Shown: positions 12,827-24,139 of the stretch, one piece after another | How positions within the stretch are numbered: position 1 is the first letter of the stretch | How the letters are laid out: each line of letters begins with the position of its first letter | Assembly (NCBI GenBank): GCA_958510875.1 | Contig: OY294068.1 | Location: 153,672,388-153,736,387, forward strand | Direction: 5' to 3' | Length of the DNA: 64,000 bases | Source of the DNA: Endomychus coccineus | Taxonomy: Eukaryota > Arthropoda > Insecta > Coleoptera > Endomychidae | Translations under genes and position numbers: made by a program | The notes under the pieces: model-generated | Told to the model about the DNA's origin: nothing | The model's database searches: none | Seen by the model: only the letters and a program-made list of their open reading frames with translations

Positions 12827-12930
12827 CAACCCGTTTATAGATGTAAGAAGTTCTTACATGTATAAACGGGTTGTGTTGTATTACAACCCGTTTATAGATG
12901 TAAGAAGTTCTTACATGTATAAACGGGTTG
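12827..12930. repeat. Two tandem copies of a near-perfect 47-bp palindrome
   Basis: Each unit (12827-12873 and 12884-12930) starts caacccgtttata and ends tataaacgggttg. The two halves pair around a central ttctt/aagaa. The linker is ten bases and repeats the pattern. Each unit could extrude as a hairpin of about 20 bp. It lies exactly between the hAT relic and the Penelope-like relic, so it may mark a junction. Confidence 0.8.
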
Positions 12931-12943
12931 TGTTGTATTACAA

Positions 12944-14165
12944 GAAACGAGCTAAAAACCGTTAGCAACTTTGATAAGGCGTGATAAAGTTTCCGGCTTC
13001 AACAAATCTGGCATTTGCAAAATCGATTGTGAGTCATTTTCAAAATGCTATGTGGACCAAACTAGAAGGAATATTCTAACTCGGTATGAAGATCATTTTG
13101 CCTATATCATATCACAGAAAACTAATGGTGAAAAATTAAGAGTTAGCCGAACATATTTTATATACCGAGTGTCCCAGTATACATGTTCCAATGGATTATT
13201 ATCTCAGTCATTTCAATAGATAAAAATTCGAAAATTTTATGATCTCCAATTCGTTCAAGGAACCTTTAACTGAGAAAAACAAAAATTGAAAGTCAAACCG
13301 GAAGTGACTCTGACTTTTTTATTTCAAATAGCACTGTATATTTTTTACAATTTTTGATTTCTACTCAAAATTATCTTTCCAACGATGTATCACTATCAAA
13401 GTTACAAACAAATGTATTCAAATGTTTCCATGGCACACTAAGGTTTTCATTTATGAATTATTAATTCTTCCAGTTCTACTACAATTCTAATAATTTGAAA
13501 TTTGATGCTCTCTTCATCATCTCGAGTCAAAATCAAGATTACACAAAATATCGTAGCCTACTGCAATTCTTTCAATTTGAAATTTCCATTGTCGTTTTCT
13601 TCCATCAAATCAAATATAAAATACAAAGTGTGATACATCGTTGGAAAGATAATTTTGAGTAATAATCAAAAATTGCAAAAAATATACAGTGTGCTATTTG
13701 AAATAAAAAAGTCAGAGTCACTTCCGGTCAAACCGGAAGTGACTTTCAATTTTTGTTTTTCTCTGTTAAAAGTTCCTTGAACGAATTGGAGATCATACAA
13801 TTTTCAAATTCTTATCTTTTGAAATGACTGAGATAATCCATTGGAACACGTATACTGGGACACTCGGTATAGTTCACACCATTGCTCAAGACAGTTTATC
13901 ATTCTTGAAACACAATAATGACAAATATCTATGTAATTTAGAAGGGATGTAAATATATAATAATATATAAACGAAAAAGCAATTTAATGAATACCGATTT
14001 ATCTCCAGCTGAGGGTAAGCTCTTAAAAACATTGTTAATTCCAAATAGTAATAAAACAGGCACATATTTTGACTTCTAATTTACTCTGATGCTACTTCGT
14101 AGCTGAAAGGTCTTCAGTACTCTAACATTATTAGTGGATCAGAATGATTGTGATAGTGTCATTAT
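12944..14165 (+). mobile_element. Penelope-like element 3' fragment (GIY-YIG endonuclease), split by a MITE
   Basis: The frame near 12970-13150 reads NKSGICKIDCESFSKCYVDQ and then TRRNILTRYEDHFAYI. This is the GIY-YIG endonuclease at the C-terminus of PLE proteins; YVDQ stands where YVGQ is usual. The sequence resumes after the MITE at 13872 (HTIAQDSLSFLKHN) and continues through the 3' UTR to about 14165. It is homologous over its length to the PLE at 38990-40390, which is uninterrupted at the corresponding point. It is 5'-truncated and decayed. Confidence 0.72.
13165..13867. mobile_element. Foldback MITE, about 700 bp
   Basis: The ends are inverted: ccgagtgtcccagtata on the left and tatactgggacactcgg on the right, with long arms of at least 230 bp that include the shared block gtcacttccggt. 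It is flanked by TATA on both sides, as expected for TA-targeting Tc1/mariner-type MITEs. It has no coding capacity. It is inserted in the PLE fragment 12944-14165; comparison with the related PLE at 40.1 kb shows the empty site. Confidence 0.85.
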
Positions 14166-14350
14166 CAAACGATAGCTGTAAGTTTTAAGTTGTTGATAAC
14201 AATAATAATAATATAATAATAACGAATCTTTATTTTTCTAAATTTACAGCGTTAACTCTTAACAAATAGTGCACCTAAGCAGATGCTTGTGTGTGCCTTG
14301 ATTAAAATAAAATTAATTCAGTTGAAATTAAATGAAATTCAAAAATACAG

Positions 14351-14376
14351 GTGTGTGTGTGTGTGTGTGTGTGTGT
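14351..14376. repeat. (GT)13 microsatellite
   Basis: Thirteen uninterrupted GT dinucleotides lie within the 3' region of the minus-strand non-LTR element. Confidence 0.95.
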
Positions 14377-14558
14377 ACTTGAGTATCGAGTACCTCCCCA
14401 TTTTATATTAAGTTTATGTAATTATAATGTATATTATTTTGATATAAGTAATAAGTTACATTTTTATTATATTGTTTCAGATTTATTATACTTCTAATTG
14501 TATAATTTCGGACCAATAAAAAGTAAAGATCTTTTAACCAATGATTTTGGTTTGATAT

Positions 14559-15843
14559 TTAAGGTACATTTGTCCAATTGGGTTCTTGTGTTATAAGAGT
14601 GGATGTGGCTAGTTTTTTTTTATTTTTATCCATATAATTTAACGCTGCATGGTAGTATAAGTATCGTAAGTTGAAGACCTCAACCTCATTGAACAAGAGT
14701 TTAGTAGATAACCTATATTTCCTTCTGTATATTATTTTTAGAAGAAAATTTTGACAAACTTTTAAGGGATATTCCGCGTTTTCATATGCTCCACCCCAAA
14801 TGGTAATGGAGTATTTAATGATTGATTCCACAAGGGCCTTGTAAACAAGTCTTATTATTTTCATTTAGATTGTTTTTTAATTGATTGAATTTATGAATAA
14901 ATTTTCTCATTCTGGTGACCAGATTGTTAACATGTATCTACCATTTTAAATGTTGATCAACTTCAACACCAAGGTAGCGGATGTTTTCTATTTTATCTAT
15001 ATATAGGTTACAATTGCAGTTTTTGTCAACAAAACATTCATCTTGATTGTGTATAAATATTTTATTTTCTGCTGGTAAATCTACTATTGTTGAAGAAAAT
15101 GTGATGAATTTAGTTTTTTTAATATTTAGGGAAAGTTTGTTTTTATCTAGCCAGCATTCAAGAATACTTAATTCCGTAGCGGCAGTTTCATATGCCTCTG
15201 ACCATGTATCCGATACTATCAAAAGAACTGTATCATCCGCATAACAAATCATTTTAGCACACCCCCTGATATTACAAAATTCATTCACAGATATGTTAAA
15301 TAGGGTTGGGCCCAATACCGTACCTTGTGGAATACCTCTGGTAACTAAAAGAGGATCACTGAGAATGTCACTCAATAAAGTACATTGATACCTGTTAGAT
15401 AGATAATTCTCAAATAAGTTTAATACATTTCCCTTTACCCCTATATTTCCTAGTTTTCTAAGAAGCTTGTCATGCGGTACTGTGTCGAAAGCCTTTGCCA
15501 AGTCCAGGAAAACGGCTAAACACTTTTTCTTATCGTTCATGCCTAATGTGATAGTATTGATAACTTCAGATAATGCCGATTCAGGACTAAGTCCCTCCTG
15601 GAAGCCATATTGATTAGCTTACAAAATAAGATGACTTTTTAACCTGTTGTTTACACTCTTTTCGAAAATGTTTGCCACACTATTAATTAATGATATTGGA
15701 CGGTAATTGTTTAAATCTGCTTCATCACTTCCTTTATGTAGGGGTATTACCGCAGAAGTTTTTATTGCATTAGGTATTTTACCCGTGGAGAATATAAGAT
15801 TTATTATATGTACTAAAGGTACAACAATGTGAAAATGAGTCAA
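14559..15843 (-). pseudogene. Reverse transcriptase of non-LTR element (broken)
   Basis: Three frames in order form the RT. 15843-15619 has RT motifs 0-1 (IPLHKGSDEADLNNYRPISL). 15540-14938 has FLDLAKAFDTVPHDKLL, GIPQGTVLGPTLFNI and the catalytic CYADDTVLL. 14864-14559 has the C-terminal region (YKALVESIIKYSITIWGG). The enzyme would copy element RNA at a nicked target. A stop (TAA, just after the motif 1 block near 15618) and a later frame change break it. No endonuclease domain remains. Confidence 0.82.
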
Positions 15844-16251
15844 TTTTGAAATACTATGTTTATCTATAGAAACTGGTTATCGTAGTAATACACATATTTA
15901 GAACAGCGTTGTTTTTATTTCGTTTTATCAATATAATAAATTACCAAAAGTTACAGCTTCAACAATCAATTATTTCGATGGTTTTTAGTATTGGTCCCTG
16001 GATCGATCAGTGAATTACAGGTAAATAGGCCCAGATAGCTGTTTTGCCTTCCCTAGCTCATCAGTGGAAAGAGTACAGCTGCAGTGACACTGATCGATAT
16101 CCCTGCTGACAACGACAGAAAGTGCTAAAGAGGGATAGAACAACCAGCGCCATCTATTCACGAAGATGTCCCTTAGAACGCAATGGATCTTCCGTATTAA
16201 ATAAAAATAAAAGACGGGCAATGTTAGTGAAAAGATGGCGACAAACCAATG

Positions 16252-16312
16252 CAAAAGTCAATAATTGAACAATTACTTGTTGGAAATTAATCTAATCCAC
16301 AAAGGTAGTATT
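16252..16312. repeat. Half copy of a hairpin repeat
   Basis: The sequence aagtcaataattgaacaatt followed by a further ~40 bp matches one arm of the full hairpin at 17834-17957. It is a partial MITE-like copy. Confidence 0.65.
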
Positions 16313-16399
16313 GCCACGCGCCAATTTTTGGTAGAGCTGAATGATTTTAAGTGAAGATCGGCTTGGGGGCGAAAAGCATGGCGTATCCCTGAAGATCCT

Positions 16400-16905
16400 T
16401 ATTTGTTGGTTTTTTATTCCGTGCCAAGAGATACTTTACATCTCAGCAGCTCCTCATAATCTACAAAGCACATATTCGACCTGTCCTGGAGTACTGTTCA
16501 CATGTGTGAAGTTCGACTCCCGAACATACGCTGAAGCTCTTGGTTTATATGCAGAAGAGAGCTATTCGTTTGATAGATATTTCCATGGTCGGTGTTCATC
16601 AGAAATTTCGTCTGTTGTTCCACCACGAGAGATTCCAGATATGCGGACTAGACGAGCTCAAACTTGTCACTCCTTCCTGGTCAAACTCTAGACTTGCCGA
16701 ACTTCTTCTTACTAGACTTCATTTTTTTTTCGAACAGCGAAGTTGTAAATCTCTTTACCTTGTGAGGTCTTCCCCTATGCTTATAGCTTCCAAGCCTTCA
16801 AGAAAAATACGAATGCCTGGTAGTATACGCATTCCAGCATTCTATCCTATGTTTTTGGGTGAGCATACTTATTATAGTGGAGTAATTGGTCAAGTTTAAA
16901 TGTTC
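16400..16905 (+). mobile_element. Non-LTR retrotransposon 3' fragment (same family as 580-3330)
   Basis: The plus strand carries the RT C-terminal region with frameshifts: LQIIYKAHIRPVLEYCSHVW-like sequence near 16450, then YAEALGLY and YMQKRAIRLIDISMVGVHQKF. The same region of the 580-3330 element reads YKAHIQSVQEYYSHV and TYAKALGF. It is 5'-truncated and non-functional. Confidence 0.7.
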
Positions 16906-18091
16906 TGAAGTTTGAGAATTAACTCAAATTTGTGTGTCTTCAATCATCAGAACAATAATTTGGATGACTGGTATGTGGTATACCATCCAGATGATAGATC
17001 TGTTGACCTCTAAACGTCTATGAGGAAAGGAATGACAGTTACTTAGAATATAGAATATTTTGTTCTAGGCCAGGAACAGTTGTAGGCGGAAATTTTGGTT
17101 GTTCCTGTTGGATGTTGTGTGTAGACTCATCACAGCTTCACCATGTATATGTTCACATGGATTTTTTACTTGCAGCTGCTCAACTCAAGTGCATGGTTAC
17201 ATGTAAAAATAGAAATCAAAGCAAGTATTGTATTCAAAAAGGTTTCAACAGTAATTTGCTGACTTATTGGTATAAGAAAAATAGTGAATGTGAAGAGATA
17301 CAATCATGTATATATATATATTACTATTACTGAATTATTTGTCATGGTAAATAATTATTAAATGAAAAAATAACTTCATTCTTAAAATATAACTTTTAAA
17401 CTTAATGTTTTAGTAAAATATGATAATATTCAAGCCCAATCTATTCAATCTAAAAATTCAAGTAAATATAGCAAAGTTCATAGGTTTATCACTAATCTAT
17501 TTTATTTGGTGATTGGTGAATACATTTTCTGTGAAATATAGAAAAACTGTGCTTCTCATTGAGAGAATTTTTTTTTAATTTAAGTTTTTCTTTTGGTTCT
17601 TTCTTAGTATGTTTAGTCATTGTTAGTGGTTGGTCACTTTTGAATATGCAATGAGGAGTAACCCATTAAGTATCAATTATTCGAAAAGCAAGTGTTATTT
17701 TATTATGTTTATTATTTACAGGTATTTGATGTTGTTTACATGAATTAATTTTGCTAAAAAGTGGTATTGACATACAATAAAGTCCTTTAATTACTTTTTG
17801 ATATCCCATTTTAAATAAATCTTCATACAACTAAAAGTCAATAATTGAACAATTATGTATTAGAAATTAATTTAATACACAAATGTACTATCGTATATGT
17901 AGTACCTTTGTGGAGTAGATTAATCCCTAACAAGTAATTGTTCAATTATTGACTTTCAATTGTATAAAGACTTATTTGAAATGGAATACTTAATTATTAG
18001 ATATAGAATTAAAATCAGTAACTTTCAAATAATAATTCAACTCATTTCCCCTCTGACCCGACACATTTGATTTTAAAATTCGATTCGAAAG
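16906..18091. other. AT-rich intergenic DNA with one hairpin repeat
   Basis: Apart from the hairpin at 17834-17957 I see nothing here. Confidence 0.4.
17834..17957. repeat. Hairpin (foldback) repeat, ~124 bp
   Basis: The left arm aaaagtcaataattgaacaa and the right arm ttgttcaattattgactttc are inverted, with further pairing toward a short centre near 17897. It is a small palindromic MITE-like unit; an arm also occurs at 16252-16312. Confidence 0.75.
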
Positions 18092-18372
18092 GACAATAAG
18101 GAACTTGGTAAGGATGTTATATCCAGTAAACGATTTTATTCAATTCCAAGTGACTTTGGACAATCGCAAGGTAGTCCTGTAGAGAATAACAAAATCAATG
18201 ACCTCTCGGAGAACGCTTATGCCAGCGCGCCTCGAGCTCGTATAAACCTACCCTTGTACTGCTACCCTCCGTATGACACACCCCCAGATACGTCATGGTG
18301 TGAACCGAATAGTGTGTGTAGAGCTATGTCGTTGACATCCGAAGGAACTGAGAGGGATTCGATTCGTTACGG
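18092..18372 (+). CDS. Candidate upstream coding exon of otopetrin (alternative N-terminus)
   Basis: One frame is open from an in-frame TAA at 18076 to the donor tacgg|gtaagc at 18373. It reads DNKELGKDVISSKRFYSIPS and on through NLPLYCYPPYDTPPDTSWCE, then MSLTSEGTERDSIRYG. Base composition is clearly less AT-rich than the flanks, and residue use looks protein-like. A possible acceptor is cgaaag at 18091. The only in-frame ATG is at 18328. The exon ends with two bases of a codon, the same phase as the first otopetrin coding exon (23038), so it could join exon 28382 directly to give RYG-WPTIPP. If it were spliced instead to the acceptor at 22759 the frame would stop after 11 codons, unless the GT at 22790 is used. 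Coding status is inferred. Confidence 0.5.
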
Positions 18373-19734
18373 GTAAGCTCTAACAGTACTTCGTGTACTC
18401 TAGTGTAGAGTGAATTTAACAGAGCGGGCTGTGGCGGTTTATTTACGTTCAATTATTATCGCGTGTTAAGTTTTACACATATCACGTTACCGTAATGTAG
18501 CCTACCGATACTCTATAGAAAACACTTTAAAGCATGAAAACGATACGGTTTAAACAAACGATGTGTTTATTATCCTCTTTAAATATAGCTTTCTATCGGA
18601 ATTGTTCGATGGATAGTTGAGGAATATGCTTGGAATAACTTCGAGGAATTACATGGGTTGGTATAATCAAAGCTTTTCCATGTTTTCATAATTGAATCAC
18701 TTAACACAAGATTATATTATGAGAACATTTTTTAATATTGAACTGAAACTAATTGAAATATAAATGGATTATCACTTAGAATGATAAATGATACCTACGT
18801 TTAACATTTTTTAAACTTTGGCACTATCGGGTTTCATCTACAATAAATTGTGTTACCTATACGAAATTCTACCAAATTAATTTCAGTAACGATTCCAAAA
18901 TTCCTCAAGTATAGTTTTTTTTTAATATTGACTGTGACAGTATCTAATTCTACTGCAGTGAAAGCTATCTATAACGAAACTCAAGGGACCGATTATTTTC
19001 TTTTGTTATATATAGTATGCAGAAAAATATGTACAGAATTGTGCAAAAGAAGAATTGTAATGTTTGAAACATATACAAAAAACAACTTTAATCATGTAGA
19101 CATCATTCTAGGATATTTCTGACACTTTTTTCAACCGGTAATAAATGTTTTTCAATGTCTGAACAATGGCCCAATAATTTCGTTACAGAGAATGTCGATT
19201 TCTTTACAAAAAGTCAATCAATGCATGGGTTAAAACGCAAACCGACCATACTCGAGTAATGTTTTGGTTATACGGAGTTTTTCATTATAAAGGATTTAGT
19301 TGTATGTCTAAACCACTAAATTACCTACGGATCATCATAAGTAGCTCAGCTGCTTTTATAGAATTAATAATTGAGTGCTCTAAAATGAGACCTACCTCCA
19401 ATTAACGCCAAAACTTAGTTTTCTCATATTCTGGAAAAATGTCCGCCGTGAAGTAATCGATATCATTTTTCCCAGAAACATACCAATTTTTTTCTGCAGG
19501 TGCATAGCAATTGTCAGTAATTTGAAAAAAATTTCTATGTCCGTTCAAAAGCTGGATGCTCAAATGTGTAAAATTTACTCGATTATTTCTCATCCAGCCT
19601 TTACTTAATCGAGTTAACAACAAATCCATATTTATTTAAACAACAAAATTAAAAATCTGAACTTCACAAATATTCAATATGCCCTCTTCCAATAGCCAAA
19701 ACTAATTCAAACCTATATTTAACTTCTGTAGTTG
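18373..19734. other. Intergenic or intronic DNA, nothing recognised
   Basis: Short open frames at 18850-19122 (plus) and 19402-19629 (minus) have no motif that I know. Confidence 0.4.
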
Positions 19735-20400
19735 TGGATTTTTTAAACATTTCTCTTGTAAGATCGTTAGTCATCTCTGATTTCTTCTTTAAGGTGTTCT
19801 ATATTTCGTGTTCGAGTTTTCTGACACTGTTCTTGAGAACCACTCACAAAAAGTCAAGCGGAGTTAGGTCCGACGATTTAGCTGGCCACTCCATTGGTCC
19901 GTTTATCCCAATCCAGCTTTCGCCGTAAGCATTGGTTAAACATTGTGTCACATTTCTGGACCTATGTGGAGGAGGACCGTCGTGTTGAAACCGCATATCC
20001 TTTCACAATTGTAGTGGCACATTTACGAAAAGTTCTGGTAACTTCTCTTGTAGAAATTGTGGATAACTTGCCTCATTTAATATGTTTTCGTAAAAATAGG
20101 GTCCAACAAGGTAAACGTTGATGATCTCACACCAAACATTTATAATATTATAAGTGACCTTGATTTTGAATCCCCACTATGTGATTCTCTGAGGCCCACT
20201 AATGTTCGTTTTTGCGGTTTGGTTTGCCATTACTGAAAAATCTACTCTCGTCTGTTCATGAAATATGTACGCTGTACTTGCAACGTATTTGAGCTATTGG
20301 TGCAACTATGATTATGTTCAAGCGGGTTTTTGGCATAATTAGAAAAAATTCTTGTTGGAGTCGTAAACAAATTGCGTCCTGTTTGGCCTAATCATATTAT
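19735..20400 (-). mobile_element. Decayed Tc1/mariner-superfamily transposase (related to the 5.3 and 61.8 kb family)
   Basis: On the minus strand the frames give INVWCEIINVYLVGPYFYEN near 20140, a FLQEKLPELFVNVPLQL segment near 20030, FQHDGPPPHRSRNVTQCL near 19970, and GPMEWPAKSSDLTPLDF near 19880. The order and motifs match the DDE domain of the transposase at 61840: VWVGIVDNFIIGP, LPELL, HDGAPP, WPARSPDLTPCDFF. Here 36 residues separate the last two catalytic D positions. Stops are frequent and no terminal repeats were identified. Confidence 0.68.
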
Positions 20401-20765
20401 ATGGCAGTCTTTACAGCTTAGCCTATATGTTAGGGGAGAGTGTTGTACCTGTGGTTATTTTACATACAACATGACTCAAAATATTTTTGGTTGGTTTTAT
20501 AAAAACCATTGAAGCACACATCACAATATACAACCTTCAATCCACGAATCACTGTTAAAAATATTTTTGACATTTTTTTTGACAGGGTGGCCAAATGTAC
20601 CACATTTTGTTGTACCTTTCTCCACATTATATTGTATCTCTGGGCAGAGGAAAAATTGTGTTCAATTAAGAATAAATAACACATACCTAAATAATTTGAA
20701 TATTTTACTAGATATATGATTTGCGAAAGCTTACATACCTACTTATTTTACATTGAACGTATCAA

Positions 20766-22175
20766 ACCATACTTGGTGATGGCAGTTTTCGTAAGATGTC
20801 GCCTTGGTAAATACAAGAAAGTTCACAATGGTGTGGCATTTTTATTCTGTTTCCACGTGCATATTGAAATGCTAAAATTCTTGTGCCCTTTCTTGTGACC
20901 CTATAATTTAGTGAATCTTCCTGTGTCAAATATTGATCCAACTCCAACTCGTGTTCAGGTGCAAAAACTTTTAACGTCGTTATTTCCATCGTACACAAAT
21001 GTAGGACTTTCAAATGAATTCGAATAGGATTGTTGATCTAGAAATATCTTTTCTACCGCAATCTCATTATCTAGGACGTCTTCGAAAGCTTTTTGCAACG
21101 TGCTTACATCCACTTTTTCCAGTATTATTCCACTTTTGCTTCTTGGCTTTTTTATGTTATGTACATTATGTATGAAACCATAGTTGGTGATGACAGTTTT
21201 CGTAATATTCCGCTTTGGTAAATACAAGAAGGTCTATAATTGGCTGGCATTTTATCGTGTTTCCACTTGCATATTCAAATACTAAAATTCTTGAGCCCTT
21301 TTTTGTGACCCCATAATCAAGTGAAGCTGCCTGTGTCAAATATTGATCCAACTCCAACTCGTGTTCAGGTGTGAAAACTTTTAACGTCGTTATTTCCATC
21401 GTACACAAATGTAGGATTTCCAAATGAATTCGAATATGATTGTTGATCTAGAAATATATAGATATTTTTTTTCACTGCACGTACCGCAATCTTATTATCT
21501 GAGACGTTTTCGAAAGCTTTTTGCAACGTGCTTACATCCACTTTTTCCAGTATTATTCCACTTTTGTTTCGTGATTATGATGAATAATCATAATAATCGA
21601 CCCTGTGACGTACCTTGCTACTTTTTGGCGATTTTTACTCACTACGGCTTCAATACTCCCTCAAGTCTACCAGATCTAAATCTGATTGACTTTTATGTTG
21701 GATTCTCGGGCACCAGATTTTTGTCAAGCTATACTACTCGTTAAGGGCTTCTGCTAGGGCCCTTACCACAAAGCGTATCACTGTGCTATCTATGGATAGC
21801 CTTGTCCCAGGGTTGTCTCAGTGAAGTAAGTAACCAGGGTTCAATAGGGCAGACTGAATAGTAGTGGAATTGCAGGCTTTAATTATAATTAATACTTAGT
21901 TACTTCTTGACTACTTAAATGCTGTTAAAAGCTGCTTGTGTTGATCCAAGTCTAACTCGTGTTCAGGTCTAAACACGTTTAACGTCGTTGTTTCCATCGT
22001 ACACCTATGTAGGATTTTCAAATGAATTCGAATATGATTATTAATCTAGAAATATCTTATTTTTTGAAGCTGCACGTACCTACTTATTATCTAGGACGTC
22101 TTTCATAGCTTTTTGCAAAGTGATTACATCCACTTTTCCCCGTATTATTCCACTTTTGCTTCGTGGCATTTTTCT
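20766..22175 (-). repeat. 411-bp tandem duplication plus a third partial copy, unknown origin
   Basis: Copy 1 (20766-21176) and copy 2 (21177-21560) are aligned with a 411-bp period. A third partial copy lies at about 21938-22175, after an unrelated stretch. On the minus strand each copy has coding-like pieces (PEHELELDQYLTQ, LQKAFEDVLDNEIAVEKIFL, CTMEITTLKVF), but the frames are broken. I do not recognise the protein. It could be a piece of a transposon or a dead gene. Confidence 0.6.
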
Positions 22176-22759
22176 ATGAAAAAGGCTTAGTGTTAATTTG
22201 AAAATAAGTTGATGTATCTACGTAGACATTGTCAGTTGTACCTCCACTAGGCTAGAGATACAAGAAACCAAATGCCCTAAGTTACAACAACATGTGCGTT
22301 TAGAAAAATAAATTCATAGTTTAGTTCATAGCAAATTTGATACATCAATAAAACACGCGTTTAAATAGCAAACATAGCATATTTCTGACCTGTGAAATTA
22401 TGGATCAAACCAGCTGCAAGTACTTATATGATGCACTCAATTTTTATTTTTGGACTAATTATTTATTTTCGATACTGATGTAGTTATATTAACGGAGAAT
22501 GACCACTAGCAATAGGTTAAGGCAGAAATTCTTCCCATCACGGTTGGGTTTGATATTTTATACACCCTCTCCTATAGATTTTCAAATTATCCTTCCGTGT
22601 TTTGAAATATTAATACAGATTCATTGATAATTGAAAATCAAAGAAAGATACATTACATACCTACACCATAGTATACAACAATTTACATCTCAGTAGTATT
22701 CAGCTAACATTTCATTATGAAAAAATGAATTGAGGAGTCTTAGTTTAATTTTTTTTTAG
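22176..22759. other. AT-rich DNA upstream of the first otopetrin coding exon
   Basis: It ends in a strong polypyrimidine tract and acceptor (tttttttag at 22759). It is therefore probably intron following one or more upstream 5' exons. No promoter motif is evident. Confidence 0.4.
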
Positions 22760-23038
22760 GTATATCATGATGTTTCATGGAAGAGTTGGGTAAGACCTCT
22801 AGAAATTAACCGGGAAAGAAGAGAAAGAAATGGGAGACAGTTCTCCCGATTTGAGTTTGAAACTGAGAAGAGGCTCTAGTGACTCCAGGGATTCTTTTTA
22901 TTTAGATTTGGACAAAGGGATCGACTCTGATATCGATGATGTTGGTACAACATCTGCAGGAGACATTGGCGACCATACGGCTGAAACTACCGCCACTCCT
23001 ACTAATATTGGAGGTCTCATGAGAGGAGATGGCACCAG
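22760..23038 (+). CDS. otop: Otopetrin first coding exon (with 70 nt of 5' UTR)
   Basis: The acceptor ends at 22759. Translation starts at ATG 22830, after an in-frame stop a few codons upstream, and runs to the donor ag|gtaaag at 23039. It encodes residues 1-70: MGDSSPDLSLKLRRGSSDSR followed by an acidic, Ser/Thr-rich stretch. This is the cytoplasmic, probably disordered N-terminus of an insect otopetrin. The exon ends with two codon bases (AG), completed by T at 28382. Otopetrins are proton-selective channels; Drosophila members mediate acid sensing. The complete coding sequence from here is 2235 nt in seven exons. Confidence 0.85.
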
Positions 23039-23864
23039 GTAAAGAGATTTTTTTTCCAAACAATTTACTAACATTTAGTCTAATTCAAGCATTTCTTCAA
23101 AATATGAAAAATTATTCATTTATATGGAGTTATTTTGCAAATATAATACATTGTATACGGAGTCAATCATATCTTGAATTAAGGAAATGACAACGAGATC
23201 ATGTCATTCTTGAAATGAGAGCAACTAAACATTGAAATTGTCAAGAACTCTTTCGAACTGCTGGAATTTACAGTGAGGGAAGAAACTCTCAGTTTTATTT
23301 TCTGGAGAAGTTATAGATTCATCGTTTTGTCAGTTTGACGTTTAAAACGTGGTATTCTTGTTGCGGCTTTGAATAAATGTTCAATTTCAAATTATTCCTC
23401 AAAGTCTTTCACTTTTAAAATTGTGTTTTATGGCCTGTCTTCCTATACTCTTCAAAGGAAGCTCAACATTTTCTTAACTTTTCTGTGCATTTACCGAGAT
23501 CAATGTCCATTGAATGCATAGATTTACTAATGACATAATTCTGGAGAAGTATTTCATACCCACGGTCGTATATACAGGTCTGGAAACTATGTTTGACATG
23601 AGTCTCTTACATGTTTCCAACCTCGTAGTCCCTCGGTCAGCCACCAGCTGGCGCATGGATCGAAGTATGTTGTCAGGATAAGGCGCCATATCGTTCAAAC
23701 ACGGTAGTATACGTGCCAGAGAACATCCCTCGACTCATGCCCCACCTGTTTGGTACTACGCAACAGATGACGCTTAGCGGACTCTCTTCTCACATAGGAA
23801 ACAGCCTCGAGTTTCCAGACCTGTATATACGACCGTGCTCATACCAAACAACGAATGAAACTAT

Positions 23865-24139
23865 GAAGCTTAAATCTTTTAACGGTTCGGCTAGAGTACC
23901 TCAGGAGAGGCTCATCTGGTGCCCCGGGCGGTCGCCCAACTGCGCCCTACCCTAACGCCGCTACTGGTTATGCAGTGCCTACTGTAAACCGTCCAACACA
24001 AAAGCCTTCAGTGGCTGACGTGTGGCTGGTGAAAAGGATCAGCATCCAAGGCAAAAAAATATATCTAATAACAGTTATAGATTTGGCACGTCGTGAAATT
24101 GTAGTATATACGAGGCAAGTTAAAGTTCCTGAGAAATGA
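23865..24139 (+). pseudogene. Unassigned coding-like fragment, possibly transposon integrase-like
   Basis: One frame is open for about 90 codons and ends at TGA 24137-24139. It contains PTVNRPTQKPSVADVW and then QGKKIYLITVIDLARREIVV. The last part resembles the first acidic block of an rve-type integrase core (YL..VID..R..V), but the similarity is weak. There is no convincing start. Its last codons run into the end of the mariner relic at 24110. Its GC content is higher than its surroundings. Confidence 0.3.

Larger units (their letters stand above)
14200..15845 (-). mobile_element. 5'-truncated non-LTR retrotransposon with TAA-type tail
   Basis: It reads on the minus strand. The 5' limit is about 15845. 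The 3' end lies near 14200, where the sense strand finishes with an AATAAA-containing segment and a TTA/ATT-rich tail. A low-complexity 3' tail of this kind is seen in I/R1-type elements. A (GT)13 tract lies inside its 3' region. It differs from the element at 580-3330. Confidence 0.75.

Noticed and set aside
18850..19122. 90-codon plus-strand frame as an otopetrin exon
   Set aside because: AT-rich composition, no splice sites in suitable phase and no motif.
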